Positions 48,630 to 61,329 of a stretch of 64,000 bases of DNA are shown here, in pieces. Position 1 is the first letter of the stretch. Each line of letters begins with the position of its first letter. The notes under the pieces were generated by a model, which was given only the letters and a program-made list of their open reading frames with translations, was not told where the DNA came from and did not search any database. This stretch comes from Sinotaia quadrata (taxonomy: Eukaryota > Mollusca > Gastropoda > Architaenioglossa > Viviparidae): positions 114,003,135 to 114,067,134 of the forward strand of contig CM054180.1 in NCBI GenBank assembly GCA_028829895.1, written 5' to 3'. The position numbers and the translations under genes are program-made.

Positions 48630-48684
48630 CTTGTATTTTGCCTGCTGGACACCTTTGTCAGTGACTGCACATGTCTGCCTTTGC
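48630..48684 (-). CDS. Candidate upstream exon of the nuclease-helicase gene
   Basis: A 55-nt segment between acceptor CATTTTCCAG|GC and strong donor ACAAG|GTAAGA. It is open in the phase needed to join the exon at 48138 (GRHVQSLTKVSSRQNT, then RYDDCKKS). It sits at the edge of a duplicated block whose second copy, near 51195, has no donor at the same place. It could equally be 5' UTR. Confidence 0.42.
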
Positions 48685-49406
48685 CTGGAAAATGTTGATA
48701 ATTTCTTTGCTCCATTATTTACATATTGTAATAGTCAGCCACGGCAGGACAAAAGACAAAAATTAATGTCAAATTGTTGCAGTGTATATAACCCACAGAG
48801 ACACTGACACTCCTCGGATTCATACAGTTTGGGCCTTCATATTCTGGCGAAGCGTTTGTCTCCACACAAACAGCTAGATCAGTTCATCCCATTTCTCTAT
48901 GGACTACATAGAAACATGAGCACAAAGGTAGCATGCATTGATTGACTTGACGAGTATTGTCCCCGACGCGTGTGCATGTGCAGCCTTGTTTCATTGTACT
49001 GAAAAATACCACGCCAAGTAAATTTGCGTGTACAGCCTTGTTTCATTGTACTGAAAAGCAGGCCAAGTGAATGAAAACTTTAATTAAACTGAAGTGAGCG
49101 ACTGACAATTCCCAGTTTGCCTTTGTATGGGGAAGCCCCACTTCTTCGCAGATCCACGACCTCGTGCAGATATTGTATCCCCTTCCGAAAAGAAAGTTAA
49201 TACGTCAATACTACACTTTGATCGGCCTTTGAGATTAAATATTGTACTTTCGTTGCTCTAAGCGGTTGCATGCTAAGGAGATGATGTGTATGATTTTTTC
49301 ACAAACCAAAGATGGCAGTTTAGGATAGAAAATATCTCGTTAAGATAATAAATTTTATAACTTGCCCATGAACTTATATATCTTCTAAAATTAGCAACGC
49401 ACAGTG

Positions 49407-49410
<4 letters not shown>

Positions 49411-49462
<52 letters not shown>
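49411..49462. repeat. (GA)n microsatellite
   Basis: A pure GA run of about 52 bp. Confidence 0.95.
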
Positions 49463-49465
<3 letters not shown>

Positions 49466-50156
49466 GAGTGTGTGAATGTGCATGTGTTCACGCATTTATG
49501 CATCACTTTTATGAATGTGTAAACATGTAAGAAATTTCCAAACCACAGTCTCGATCTTAGATTAAAAAGACGAATACTCAACCCTTGTCATTACACAGTT
49601 CTGGACCGTTGTGCGTACAAATACGGTAGAACAACTGTCAGACGGGTGTATTTATTTAAACATAACTTATCCATTCTTTCACTCCAGATGAGATAGGATG
49701 TTTGTCGGAGAAACAGTCTTAAAAAAACTAAAAGAATCCAGAAATATATAGGTCTTAAGCTTCCTGTCCATTCAATGTATGGAACACGTAATTTTCTCCA
49801 CGCCGGTGTGCAACCCTACACCAAGTGACGGGCAACACAAACTACAGCACACACGCACTTCCTGCGAGACGCAGAGCGAGACGGAACATGCCCCATCTTG
49901 TAGTTCTGTGGCCTAAGCCAGATTGCTAGAATTGACATAGTTTTTCGTCTCTGTATTACCTAGTGAAAAATTAATTTCTCAGAAACATTCTATTAGTAGA
50001 AATTGTAACCATGGTATGCATAATCTGTAGAATTATGATCTTCTTCAGACTTAATGTCAGTAGTGTTCTCCCTATGAGTAAACAAATGGTTTTTGTCGTA
50101 AACAATGTTCTTGACAGGTGTCCTTAATCAGTTGATATAGATGTTGAGGTCTGTAT

Positions 50157-50158
50157 GC

Positions 50159-50227
<69 letters not shown>

Positions 50228-50270
50228 TGTGTGCGTGTGTGTGAGAAAGAGAGAGAGAGAGAGAGAGATG
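50157..50270. repeat. (TG)n(GA)n microsatellite
   Basis: A long TG run followed by a GA run. Confidence 0.95.
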
Positions 50271-50630
50271 ACTATGAACTTTAAGAAGTTTCTGAATAGC
50301 AATATATCGTTCGTAATTTTACTATTTTCCTGTGATCTTATACGTATAGAGTTTTCGTGAACATCCGTGACTGGCTTGTTTAGAGTCCAAAAGAGAGTGG
50401 CAGAAAAGTTACTCTGATCCTATTTTCACTATAACATTGTTACTAATATTTATGTAGATGATATTTAATTATTAGTATTATTGTTATACGCAGAAAGTAT
50501 ACTTAATTATTACTAAACAATTATTGTGGGCGCGAAAGGTCCTTTATTCGCTATTTCCATTTTCTCTGCATTCATTGCCTGTATGTTTTCACTTTTTACA
50601 TCCCATTAATGTGTAAGTGTTTGTGAAATA

Positions 50631-50732
50631 ATTTGCATTTTACTGTTTTCATTACGTAATAATAATTTGCATTTTACTATTTTCATTACGTAATAATAAT
50701 TAGCATTGTACTGTTTTCATTACGTAATAACA
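50631..50732. repeat. About 34-bp tandem repeat, 3 copies
   Basis: Units of AATTTGCATTTTACTGTTTT followed by CATTACGTAATAAT. Confidence 0.9.
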
Positions 50733-51194
50733 ATAGATAAGTGTGCATTATTTGTGTGCACTACGTCCAACCACTGTATTTCTTTCCTTTTCACTAGTAA
50801 CAGTGACTGGTAGGAGATCGAATCATGGAGGACCATGATTTTTATTTTAAGTAGAAGGTGGTGGTGGTGGGAATAATGTAACCTTGTTAGTAAGAATTAT
50901 AGGTTCAGGTGTGTCTGTGAGTGTGCTTTGCTTATGCTCAATCTTTTAGACGGACGACAGTGATTTTTGATATGATGACGGGTGTGCAAAATGTGTGACA
51001 GTTGTTCGAGTTTTGGTGTTTGGCATTCGGGCTGAGTGGTCTGACTTTTATATATATATGTTTGTTTGAGATGTTATATATATATAATTATGCGTATGTT
51101 ATATATTTAAGCATGTATATGTGTGTATATTTTTATTTGAGAATGTTCAAGCCGCTTCTTGCTTCGTAGTTTGTCTGATAACACCATTGCAGTG

Positions 51195-51840
51195 AAAGCA
51201 CACACCTGCCGTTGCCTGGAAAATGTTGATAACACTCATTTGTTGCATTATAGATTTTTTTTTAATTGTTAGCCAAAAAAACCCCAAAACATTAAAATCA
51301 AGCTGTTGCAGTGTATATAACCAAGACACATGGACCCTCTCCTAAACGAAACAACGACACTCATCGGATTCACGCAGTTTGGGTGTGTGCTTGTCCAGGC
51401 GTGTTTCATTGTACTGAAAAGCAGACCAAGTGAATGAAAAGTATTCCCAGTTTTGAACTGCATGGAGGAAGCCCCACTTCTTATCGGATGCACGACCTCG
51501 TGTAGATATTGTGTCCCCTTCCGAGAAGAAAGTTAATATGACACTGTCACACTTTGATCGGCCTTTAAGATTAAATACTTTTGTTTTGTTGCTCTAAACG
51601 GCCGCATGCTAAGGGGATATGCGTTTATGCACCACATTTATGGACGTAAACGTGAAATAAACTTTAAATTCCTGTCTGGACTTTAGATTAAGAGGACGAG
51701 TACTGTGTATTCGAGGAAAAGAGCTGATTACGAACATTTATTTATTCAAGGAGTTTCTGAATAGCGGTATATCGTCCGTAAATTTAATATCTTCCAGTGA
51801 CCTAATATGTCTAGAATTTGGTAAAAGAAAGTGATAAATA
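51195..51840. repeat. Segmental duplication, copy 2
   Basis: The compact copy of 48670-50360 in the same orientation, diverged by substitutions and small indels. Confidence 0.8.
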
Positions 51841-51920
51841 GTCTGTAAATTTAATATCTTCCAGTGACCTAATATGTCTAGAATTTGGTAAAAGAAAGTG
51901 ATAAATAGTCTGTAAATTTT
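51771..51920. repeat. About 71-bp tandem duplication
   Basis: Two copies of TTTAATATCTTCCAGTGACC to GAAAGTGATAAATAGTCTGTAAA, at the end of segmental-duplication copy 2. Confidence 0.9.
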
Positions 51921-54883
51921 CCAACCTAAGCGTGGTTAAGGCAAGAAATCAAATCGCGAAGAAAGTCAAAGAGCAGAGGCATTTACTGTAGAAATCAGTG
52001 ACCCATTGACAGTTAAAGGCAGTGACACAGTTAATGACCAGCAAGCATGTACACAGACTGATACAAGTGTAGAAGACAGAAAGCCTTTGATGTCATGAAG
52101 GCAATATAAGCAGAATAAGGCGAAAGTGACAAGTTAAATTGCCACAGAGCAGTGTACAAAAGGCATTTTGACTTTTCTCAGTGTGGAAGAAAAAGAGGAC
52201 AAACACTGCAAACCAGTGACAGTAATTAAAGTTAAAGAATATGGAATTCTTACTGCAGCTCATAACAGTATGACGGGGAGGAGGGATGCATGAGCGATAA
52301 AAACAGTACAGAAAAAGTAAAGGACGATTTAGTTCAGCCAAGCGTGACGGGTAACGAGACTGACTTGGTAGGTCGTGTAACGAAGGGGAGACAATCTTCC
52401 GTTCGCACTAAAGAAACAAAAGTCCCATTGTATGACACAGAATCATAGATGAAACTTTGTTGACATTACCACAAAAGTCTGACTTATTAATAGTGACACA
52501 ATTTGTAAGTGATATACATTATAGAGAGATATTCCTTTCGATGATTTAGCGCTTGTTATAAATTAATGCATTGAGATAATGCATATATTTTGATTAAGAT
52601 GTTTTTCTTTGTTACACTGTTGTAACGCGACCTGTTTATCCACCCAGTTGATAAAATCCACTAGTTCATCACTAGAGCCAAACTAAAAACTTTATGCCTA
52701 AGAGGAAGCACAAATAAACTGAAAGCAAATCAGCAATTACTATGAATATTTTGCTCACTGTCGGGCAACAAAAATTTGTTACACACCAAATTAAATTAAA
52801 CAACATGTACAACAAGAGGAATGCTAGCCACTAGTCAGCGTTCACCATGACCTAACACTACCCAGCCCATCCACTAGGTAAAAACTATCTTTTGCCAACC
52901 ACAGTGATGAACTGGAGATAGACTAAGAATTCCAAATCCCTCAACCTGCCTTGTTACTAGTCTCAACCAACTAGCACACAAGCAGAGCACAATGAAACTC
53001 TCAAAACAATAATACAAAAATAAAACTACAAACTGTATTGCCACATAGAACACAAGTTTTCTTATTTATAATAAAATAATTATTGCCACAAAACATAAAT
53101 TCCAATACCTATATAGTAACATCACACAGCGAAATAAGCGTACACTCGAATTTAGTATAATTCAAATACAATATATCAACATTTACACAAAGGCACTAAG
53201 AAAATAATATAAACTACCATACAAACATGTATAAATACAAACTATAAATTATTTCCTATCTAAATACATAAACGTCAATTAGTTTTAACGCCCTAAAACA
53301 TTGTACAATGATAAAAGCATGTACTCTAACACAGCATACTACAGTATGCACTGACAAGTTTACACAATACAGTGTTTCATGATTTAAAACAAAGCGAGCG
53401 CTGACCTAATTTTGTTGCTACAGAGAAACAAAACGAAAAGTGTTGTACACACACATTCCACATTATCATCTTTCATTTTATGTAAAATTCATCTTGCAAT
53501 GTACTATTGCCACGGGTTTGTTTTATATTTAGCGAGGAATGCTCACTTTGTGGTTCGTTCAATCAACGGTATATTTTATATTTTAATTAATTTTTTAGGT
53601 GACTGAAATACACATGCCATCAGCATCAACTTTAGTAAAGTCAAGTCTTTCTCTCTGTTTACGAGTGTAGTAGCTGTACTTTCTATCTGCATTTTTATAA
53701 ATTAGGACAATCACCTACTTACTCAAAATCATAGTCAACCTCATTCGTTCAGCCATTGTCAGCGTAGGCCGTAGAACATAAAATCTTTCACTAGTTCACA
53801 TGTTTAAACTATGGCTCAGTTACATATTAAGGAGATGTCAAAGTTAAATATTTAGTCTAAATCAATGTCACATGTTAAAATAATTGGTCTGTTACGCATT
53901 AGATAAATGGCAACTTAATAAGCTCAAATAAAACACTACACTTGAGGACTGGTTTCGTATTTCAAAATGTATATCACAAGTCAACAAAATATTTTATATT
54001 TGTGTAAATATATTAACGCATTCTTATACTTGTCAGAAATAATGTTCAGTAAACTTAACATTTTAATATGATCGAATTGAAGCTTGTTTTATAAATAATA
54101 CATAAGTTTATCCCGGGAAAACAATAGTTGCGAAAATATTTTGTATCTGTAATTACAAAGTAAATACGCATTTCGTCGAAATATTTAAATTCGCTATTGT
54201 ATTTCTGAGAAACGGAAAGCGAAGATAAATGAAAAATAAAATTTCTAATATTTGATTGCTATGGTGATGTAATCATCTTATTATTTTAGTTATTTCTTTG
54301 TACCATATGGATTTATCGCCTTTAATGTTACTGAATGAGACATCACGTGATAGATGACACACCGCTCACTGAAGTGTGTCTAAATAACATAATAATATTA
54401 CGATATTACACATAACAAAATAACAACAAGTTTACTAATGAAAAGCATTTCAATAAATCCTGCAAGCGATTTGTTCAGTTTTGCTTTCTAACTAGGATCA
54501 TCCCAGCAAACCAGAGACCCGGGACGCAGAAAGGGAGCGATAACATTAAATACTGGAGCAAATTAGACCATTTCCTTAGGACCAGAAATCACTCCATTCA
54601 AACCTGTCGTCGGCCTGACCCTTGTTACTGGTAGAGCAGTTATCTGAATAACGAAACAACAAAGTCAAAAGTCAAAAGTCAAATAATGCTTGAAATTTCA
54701 AAGTTTCTGCCTTGCATATATAAGAAAACTTCAGTGACAATAAAAATGTAAACAAATGCATTTATAAAAAGAAAAGAACCGTAAACAACAACAATATTTT
54801 TTATTATGATCATCGTCTTCATCATCATAAACATTACAATAATAATATTAATAATAATAACAGCAAGAAAACTGAGGGCGATA

Positions 54884-55079
54884 TTGAAAAAGATGTCTAT
54901 GATTGTGTCAAATACAGATTGTGTAAGAACAAAGATGAGCCACTGATAGTCGCAGTAAAATATTTGATTATACCGATTGCCACACAGCCAACGAAAATCG
55001 TGGAAGGAGTCAGTAAAACAGAAATCGACACAAAACTGCTGTCAGAAACCTTCTGGGCTCCAAGATCGACGAAGTCATA
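54884..55079 (+). other. Open stretch without start codon, unrecognised
   Basis: 65 sense codons with a balanced, protein-like composition (KNKDEPLIVAVKYLIIPIAT) to a TAA, with no Met start. It could be a relic exon or chance. No domain recognised. Confidence 0.2.
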
Positions 55080-55271
55080 AAACATCGGGACTGATAACTT
55101 GCAGATGACTTAGAAAGGTATGTGTAAGTCAAAACAGAAACATTCATCACTGCTGCGCAAGATCAACATGTAAAAACAAAATTTCAGAATATAAGAATCG
55201 TTACGATAGCAAATGCGCCCCTCTTCCGACTCTACATGAGCTTAGATAAGACAACGGAACACGTACTGTAA

Positions 55272-55490
55272 CATCTCGTAATGCATGCGATGACTCACTG
55301 AAACAGTCAAAATCCTACATAAACATATATGGAACAATTACGGATTCCTAATACATGAGATGACTCACTGAAACAGTCAAAATCCTACATAAACATATGG
55401 AATAATTACGGAATCCTAATACATGAGATGACTCACTGAAGCAGTAAAAATCCTACAATCCTATATGAGACAAGTACGGAATCATAACAT
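55272..55490. repeat. About 63-bp tandem repeat, 3 copies
   Basis: Units of ATGCGATGACTCACTGAAAC through CAAAATCCTACATAAACATA to AATTACGGAATCCTAATAC, with the third copy diverged. Confidence 0.9.
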
Positions 55491-56108
55491 CAGGCGGACT
55501 ATGGATATTCCAACCAGAAGCACTCTTTGGAACAAAAGAAGTTAAAACAACAAACCAAGAAGGTTCCCAAAGCCCACATTCCCCTTCCAGAACAAAAAGA
55601 AAAGAAAGAAAAAAATGAAAAACAACTTCAAATCGCACGAACAATACAGGTAAAAATTATAGATATATTTCAAAAATATCAAAGGAAGTCGTCTGCCACA
55701 ATAACAAACTAGCAACATGTATTCATGTGGTAAAAATTACATCCACGTATTAAATGTGATATCCAAGTATTATAAATGTAATCATGTAATGAAAAATGTG
55801 TTTTCATATAACAAAGGTTATATTAAATTTTATGCAGTACAAGGTAGGCAGTGTACAAGTTATATTCTTACAATAAAGGCCATTTTCTTAAAATAATCGG
55901 TATTGACATGTGGAAATAAACACCAGCATCTTAATCATAACGGGAATCAAGGCTAATGCAAGCGAATTAAATAGAAAATAACAAAAAGAAAAGCATAACA
56001 AAAAGAAAAGCATAACAAGAAGAGAGTAAGCAAAACAGAAAACTGATGAAAGAAAACGAAAAATATGTAGGAAACTGCATTTAAACAAATTGTTACCATG
56101 TTAGTCTA

Positions 56109-56315
<207 letters not shown>

Positions 56316-56691
56316 CCGTAGAGTTATTTCATCAAAAGTATTGCTTAATATGAATAACAATTTGCATCCTATTTATAATTATTAATGTGGAACTTTTATC
56401 TAAATAAAATCTGAACAATGTATATATCTAGAAAATTTCTTGTTTGTTGCTTCGAGGTCCTTTTCATTAATGTTCTTATAAATCATTATCGTCTTCATAT
56501 ATAGTAAAGAAAATAATGTTATTTGAGATGTAGAAATAAAGAAAACTACGACTAGTCAGGTTAGAAATAGTAATGGTGGTATAGACACAACATATTAAAC
56601 CCAGCATTTTTCCCTAAGAAAATAAATGGCAAATACTTTACAATAACACATGTAAATATGTATTGCATTTGATGTTTTGTTGAGTTGCATA

Positions 56692-56913
56692 CTACAAAAA
56701 CAAGAATTGTCTGTTACAGTGATAAATTATGATGACCACCTTTCTGCTAACTGTGAGGAAGTCAAACAAAGCATAGCATGGCTGCTTGATGCCACGATAG
56801 GCTGGCCCTTGATCTTTGCCGTCAACATACAGATGGAGGACTCCTGACGTGTCCACCACTACTCCAACACGACTTCCGACTTTCTTTAAGGCTTTGCCGT
56901 AAATACTTAGTAA
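56692..56913 (-). CDS. TRIM-NHR gene, exon 4 (NHR end and stop)
   Basis: Acceptor TTTCACCAG|T, then 73 codons to TAG. VGSRVGVVVDTSGVLHLYVD and PCYALFDFLTVSRKVVI complete the NHR, so the stop falls shortly after the domain. Confidence 0.85.
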   Translation of the reverse strand, partial: LLSIYGKALKKVGSRVGVVVDTSGVLHLYVDGKDQGPAYRGIKQPCYALFDFLTVSRKVVIIIYHCNRQFLFL

Positions 56914-58949
56914 CTGGTGAAATAAATTAAAGAATTAATTTTGTCAAATAATATATCTCTATTATATAGTACACTAACATTTTTGAAAATAGAATTAATT
57001 CCATTCAATAAATGCATGCGAATTAACAACAGAATCGATAGAAAAAGTCAATAAGAGAAATTCTAAGTAAGTTACAAGTGTCGATTGATTTATGCACAAT
57101 TTATCACTATGAAGTAAACCAGTAGATTCTATTTTTATCACTGAGGAGTGTATAGTATTGCACCAATTGAACCGTGATGCTCAAATAACCGACTTTACAT
57201 TTAAAATTGAAACATTCCATTTACAGTAAAGTATACTAGAAATAATTTGTATATATTCAAAAGAAAACAGTCATATACCTTATCAAGTAAAAAACACCAG
57301 ACAGAGAATGGCAACATTTCTCTCAACGAACCAGACTAACATTTTATAAAGGAAAGAAACAAACTAAAACTATATATTGTCAGACAATAAACACGAAACA
57401 AAGAAAAACTTTCCACACAAAAATTATCTGAATATCAACATTCCATTCTGGACAGTGTGTTTCGCCGATTACCTTGTGCTAATAATAACTAAAAGCTTAT
57501 TTGTCATGAAAGATATACCTGGAGCTAGAGTTTGTGAGCTTATGGTACTCTTTTTTTCAAAGACAAAATATTGACTTTAACTAATAATAGTACTCATCTG
57601 AAACTAGTAATCCATGCATAGATATACACCGCAATGATTGTTTTAAAACTGGATTCAAGACAGTTACTGTTCTCTCAGTCACCTGCAATAAACATTTCCT
57701 TCGCATAACCATCGACTGTACAAAATAACAAGTCCAAAACAAATAAGGGGAGCTATGCACTAAGCTTCGCAATGCTGACTGCGAGCTCTAGAAAACGAAG
57801 CAAACTACCACCACCACCACCACCCAAAAAAAATCCCCAACAAAATCCGCCCATATATAGGCCTAAATGCTAAAATTGTGATTGCACTTTACTACGTGGG
57901 TATATGCAGTTATGTTGTCGACGCAAATGACGATGGCTGATTCCAACTCGTCTGCAAACATGGGCAAGCTGACTGTGGACGGGTTTGCTGTCATAACTCC
58001 GACATTTATGAATTCATCATTAAGATTTGAATCCGTTTCTTCTGTCTGCACCTAAGGCATATATAAAAACCATGTGATCCTATGTGTATATGAACTGAAA
58101 TCCTGTATGTTAATGCACTATTTATGTTATACTTCTAAGCAAGTTCGCATTACTAATAAACAAACAATGCACACGTGTGTTGCTGGATTATGGTTGTAAT
58201 AGACACAGTGAAATGTTAATTTTTTCAATTTATTGTTAGTGGTATAACTTGTTTATAAAAGAAACGTCGAAAGAAATATGGTTGTAAAGGTGCAATGGAA
58301 ATTCGTTGTAATGCAATAATGGGAAAACGTTGTATTGCAATAATGGGAAAACGTTGTATTGCAACAATGGGAAAGCGTTGTATTGCAATAATGGGAAAAC
58401 GTTGTATTGCAATAATGGGAAAAGACGTACTGGTTTTCTGATACAGTGGAATAAGAGTAATTAGGTGAAAAGCTTAAAAATAAGACTTATTAGGGATCGT
58501 TGAGAACACTAGCTTAAACGTGAATAATTGTTTTTAAATCATAGCAAAACGTGAGACAGGTATTTTCAACGAGAGGTATATCTTAAATTATTAGAATATA
58601 TAATCTCTCCGACTATGATAAATGATACCTCTCAATCATGGACAAGGATCGGAAGAGTAGTCTCCCTGTACCCTTACTCATTTCAGTGTTAACATTAGTA
58701 TTATACGTGAGCACCCTGGGTTATCACTGTCCTGGCACATATCCAAACTAGTAGTGGACACCCACATTCAAAAGCACTCAAATCCATCTTATTAATAAGT
58801 ATGCTTATCCCCCATCCAACTACTTTTAATCTGAATTAATACATGGGATCAGGGGTGTTTTTGAAATAAAAAAGAATTTAATCTACACACTACATAATAT
58901 AATTTTCTATTTGATTAAATACAAGGATGTACATGACATAAAAACACAG

Positions 58950-59009
<60 letters not shown>

Positions 59010-59158
59010 GCACACACACACACACACACGCACACACACACACACACACGCACACACGCACACACGCACACACACACACACACGCACACACACACACGCA
59101 CACACACACACACACACGCACACACACACACACGCACACACACACACACACACACACA

Positions 59159-59213
<55 letters not shown>

Positions 59214-61310
59214 ATCAGTTGACTAATGTGTCATACATCCCCTTTTGTTTTTCTAAAGTGATTTCGAGATTTTCCATTGTTGCAGCCTGTGACCCTTTGT
59301 AACTCCCACACCGTAAGAGTAGTCGCCCTCTGGCAGGCACATACTATAGTGTTTATGTTGGATTCCACTTCCAGTTTCCATTTGTAAATTTGTAAAATTA
59401 TTGTTAACAACGTGCTTCAGCATTGGAGCGGCCAGCTTCTACCTGTGCGATGATTTTTATATTCTCTCCACTGACAATAATTATTTTTAGCCACACACCC
59501 CTGGCGGCTTAAAATTACTGCTTAACTCCCATTTAAAATACGGAAGTGGCTTTATTTTAATTACACCTGCACTGGCATACATATTACATTATAATACACA
59601 TTTTCTACTGCGTGCAAAATTAATTCATTACTAGATCTTTCTGATCTAGTAATGAGATAGTTTGTTCGTAATTTATTTTCTTATCTGAGAGATGTGTAAT
59701 TACAGGGGAGTTTTGTGCTATTTTATTATTATTTATTTTGTGGCTGTTTTTGCTTCATTTCGTTTTGTGTTTTTATCTTGGTAAACGCGATCATTCATTT
59801 AATAATTTACAAAGTACTAAAGTGAACGTTCATATTATTTTCATTCCATATAACACAGTTACCATACCTCGTACAGACTATTAACGTCCATTGGAGTGCT
59901 GGACACCACAATGCTGTTGCACATCTGTGTACTCTCGGCAGTCAAACCATTGTTAGAAAGCACAATAGCACTACCGTGATTTTTGTGAAAATTCCAAAGA
60001 TACTGCAAAAAATAATCAAATATTTATTAATGCACGTATAAGCCTGTAGGTAAAATAATAAAGAAATAATAATGCATGCACACTCATAGATATACACCAC
60101 ACGTACACACACATAAAAACACTCACGCGCGCGCACATAGATATATATAAGGCTAAACAATTTGCTAATCACTTCCTCACAATTTACTGAAAATTATGTA
60201 ATGGGAAATAACAAACTAAAGTACGACCTTCTTTAGTTTCATTTCCGATAACTCTCGCTCGATGCGACAGACAACTTCCATATCGACGTGCAGGGTTCCC
60301 GTTGTAAATGACACGTCATACGTCGGTAGTGATGTGTCAAGGTCGAGTTGATTTAACCTACTGGTCATCGCGGTCTTCATTGCGTCAATGGAATAACAAG
60401 GAACGGTTCTTTGGATCCGCTCGATTAGCTGACGATGGGCCGTCACTCTTCCCAACTTATTTCCAAGAAGTTCTCTCCTCTCGCGAAAATGTTCCTTGAT
60501 TTTAGAATCTATTTCGGAGACTTCTTTTTTCAGAAGCTGTCTCTGTGTCTCCACACAACGCTGAAAACGGTCACAAACCGAGTCGATGTTTATGATAGAA
60601 ATTAATCTGTTTTCCTCTGCCTGAGCTATGAAGTTATCGAAAATGGCCATATTACTTTTAAAGGCACATTCTGCTCTGAGTAGCAGAGATCTCATATCAG
60701 AAAACGCTTCCTGGCATTGTTTCACAACTTCTTGTATATCAGTAACCTGCGGGCATGAGCGGTGTTGCAAAGAAGTGCATAAATAGCATGTGGGAATGTT
60801 GTGACGTGTACAGAAGAGTTCCATTGTCTTATCGGGGTGGGTGGGGCATGGCGATTGGCGCATGCATGCAAGAGCTTCCGGTGTCAGTGTCGCCAGTGCC
60901 TCCATTTTATGCGCTTGCGTTGTTGGGAGTTTGCTGTGAACTCTGACACAAGGTTGACACAACATGGCGCCACAGTGAAGACACAACGATACGGCAGCCA
61001 CGTTGTCACACACGCAGCATACATGCTCCCGACTCAGGAGCTTCCTGCTCTCTACTACTGCGTCCATTGCCAGGTCCGTGGGGAAGGAGGAGGCAATTCT
61101 TTTACAGCTAGAGTTATTGCTGCTCTCCGGTTTGTTGACCACAGGTCGGCGACAAAGTGGACACAGCGTCTCAGTATCGCACTTGTCAATCAAACTGTCA
61201 AGACACTTTTGACAGAGTAAATGGGTGCATGGTAGAATCTTAGGCTTTATGTAATGTTCGTGACACACGGGACATTCTGCATTCGATGGTTCGACGGTAC
61301 AAGTTGCCAT
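56692..61310 (-). CDS. TRIM-NHR protein: RING, two B-boxes, coiled coil, Neuralized homology repeat (532 aa, 4 exons)
   Basis: Exons are 61310-60228 (361 codons), 60002-59868 (45), 58051-57893 (53) and 56913-56692 (73 plus stop), all joined in phase 0. The RING is C3HC4 (Cys13, 16, 28, His30, Cys33, 36, 50, 53). B-boxes lie at about 94-142 and 152-195, coiled coil at about 195-300. Exons 2-4 together spell a complete NHR: FHKNHGSAIVLSNNG, then NSIVVSSTP, INVGVMTANPSTVSLP, and VGSRVGVVVDTSGVLHLYVD, each matching a conserved block in order. NHR domains bind partner proteins in the Neuralized family, where the RING is C-terminal; here it is N-terminal with B-boxes. The likely role is an E3 ubiquitin ligase with the NHR choosing substrate. 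An acceptor (TTTTACAG) about 19 nt before the Met implies an upstream 5' UTR exon, possibly ending near 62035. The first donor, AAG|GTCGTA, is off consensus. Confidence 0.87.
57893..58051 (-). CDS. TRIM-NHR gene, exon 3 (NHR middle)
   Basis: 53 codons between acceptor ATGCCTTAG|G and donor CACGTA|GTAAAG. FINVGVMTANPSTVSLP is the central NHR block. Confidence 0.84.
58303..58423. repeat. 24-bp tandem repeat, 5 copies
   Basis: Units of GTTGTATTGCAATAATGGGA followed by AAAC. Confidence 0.94.
58952..59213. repeat. (CA)n/(CG)n microsatellite, about 260 bp
   Basis: CA repeats with CG inserts, ending in a CG run. It produces spurious long frames on both strands. Confidence 0.96.
59625..59655. other. 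Perfect 13-bp inverted repeat with 5-nt loop
   Basis: TCATTACTAGATC, loop TTTCT, then GATCTAGTAATGA. It lies in an intron; function unknown. Confidence 0.85.
59868..60002 (-). CDS. TRIM-NHR gene, exon 2 (NHR start)
   Basis: 45 codons between acceptor TTTTTTGCAG|T and donor TACGAG|GTATGG. FHKNHGSAIVLSNNG and IVVSSTPMDVNSLYE are the first two NHR blocks. Confidence 0.87.
60228..61310 (-). CDS. TRIM-NHR gene, exon 1 (RING, B-boxes, coiled coil)
   Basis: Starts at MATCTVEPSNAECPVC and ends AAG|GTCGTA. Without splicing it would stop four codons later. It is paralogous to 7440-8534. Confidence 0.9.
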
Positions 61311-61329
61311 GCCACTTTTCTTGGAGTCT

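Larger units (their letters stand above)
48670..50360. repeat. Segmental duplication, copy 1
   Basis: It aligns in order with 51195-51840: TTGCCTGGAAAATGTTGATAA, GTTGCAGTGTATATAACC, TTGTTTCATTGTACTGAAAA, GAAGCCCCACTTCTT, CACTTTGATCGGCCTTT and GTTTCTGAATAGC. Copy 1 is longer because of microsatellites at 49411-49462 and 50157-50270 and an internal repeat of CAGCCTTGTTTCATTGTACT. Confidence 0.8.
58052..59867 (-). other. Intron 2 of the TRIM-NHR gene
   Basis: 1.8 kb with a 24-bp array, a long CA/CG tract and a perfect 13-bp hairpin at 59625-59655. No exon needed or seen. Confidence 0.65.

Noticed and set aside
58890..59222. Four overlapping frames of about 100 codons made of CV/HT repeats
   Set aside because: These come from the CA/CG microsatellite; similar frames at 24.7, 35.3, 50.2 and 63.4 kb were rejected for the same reason.
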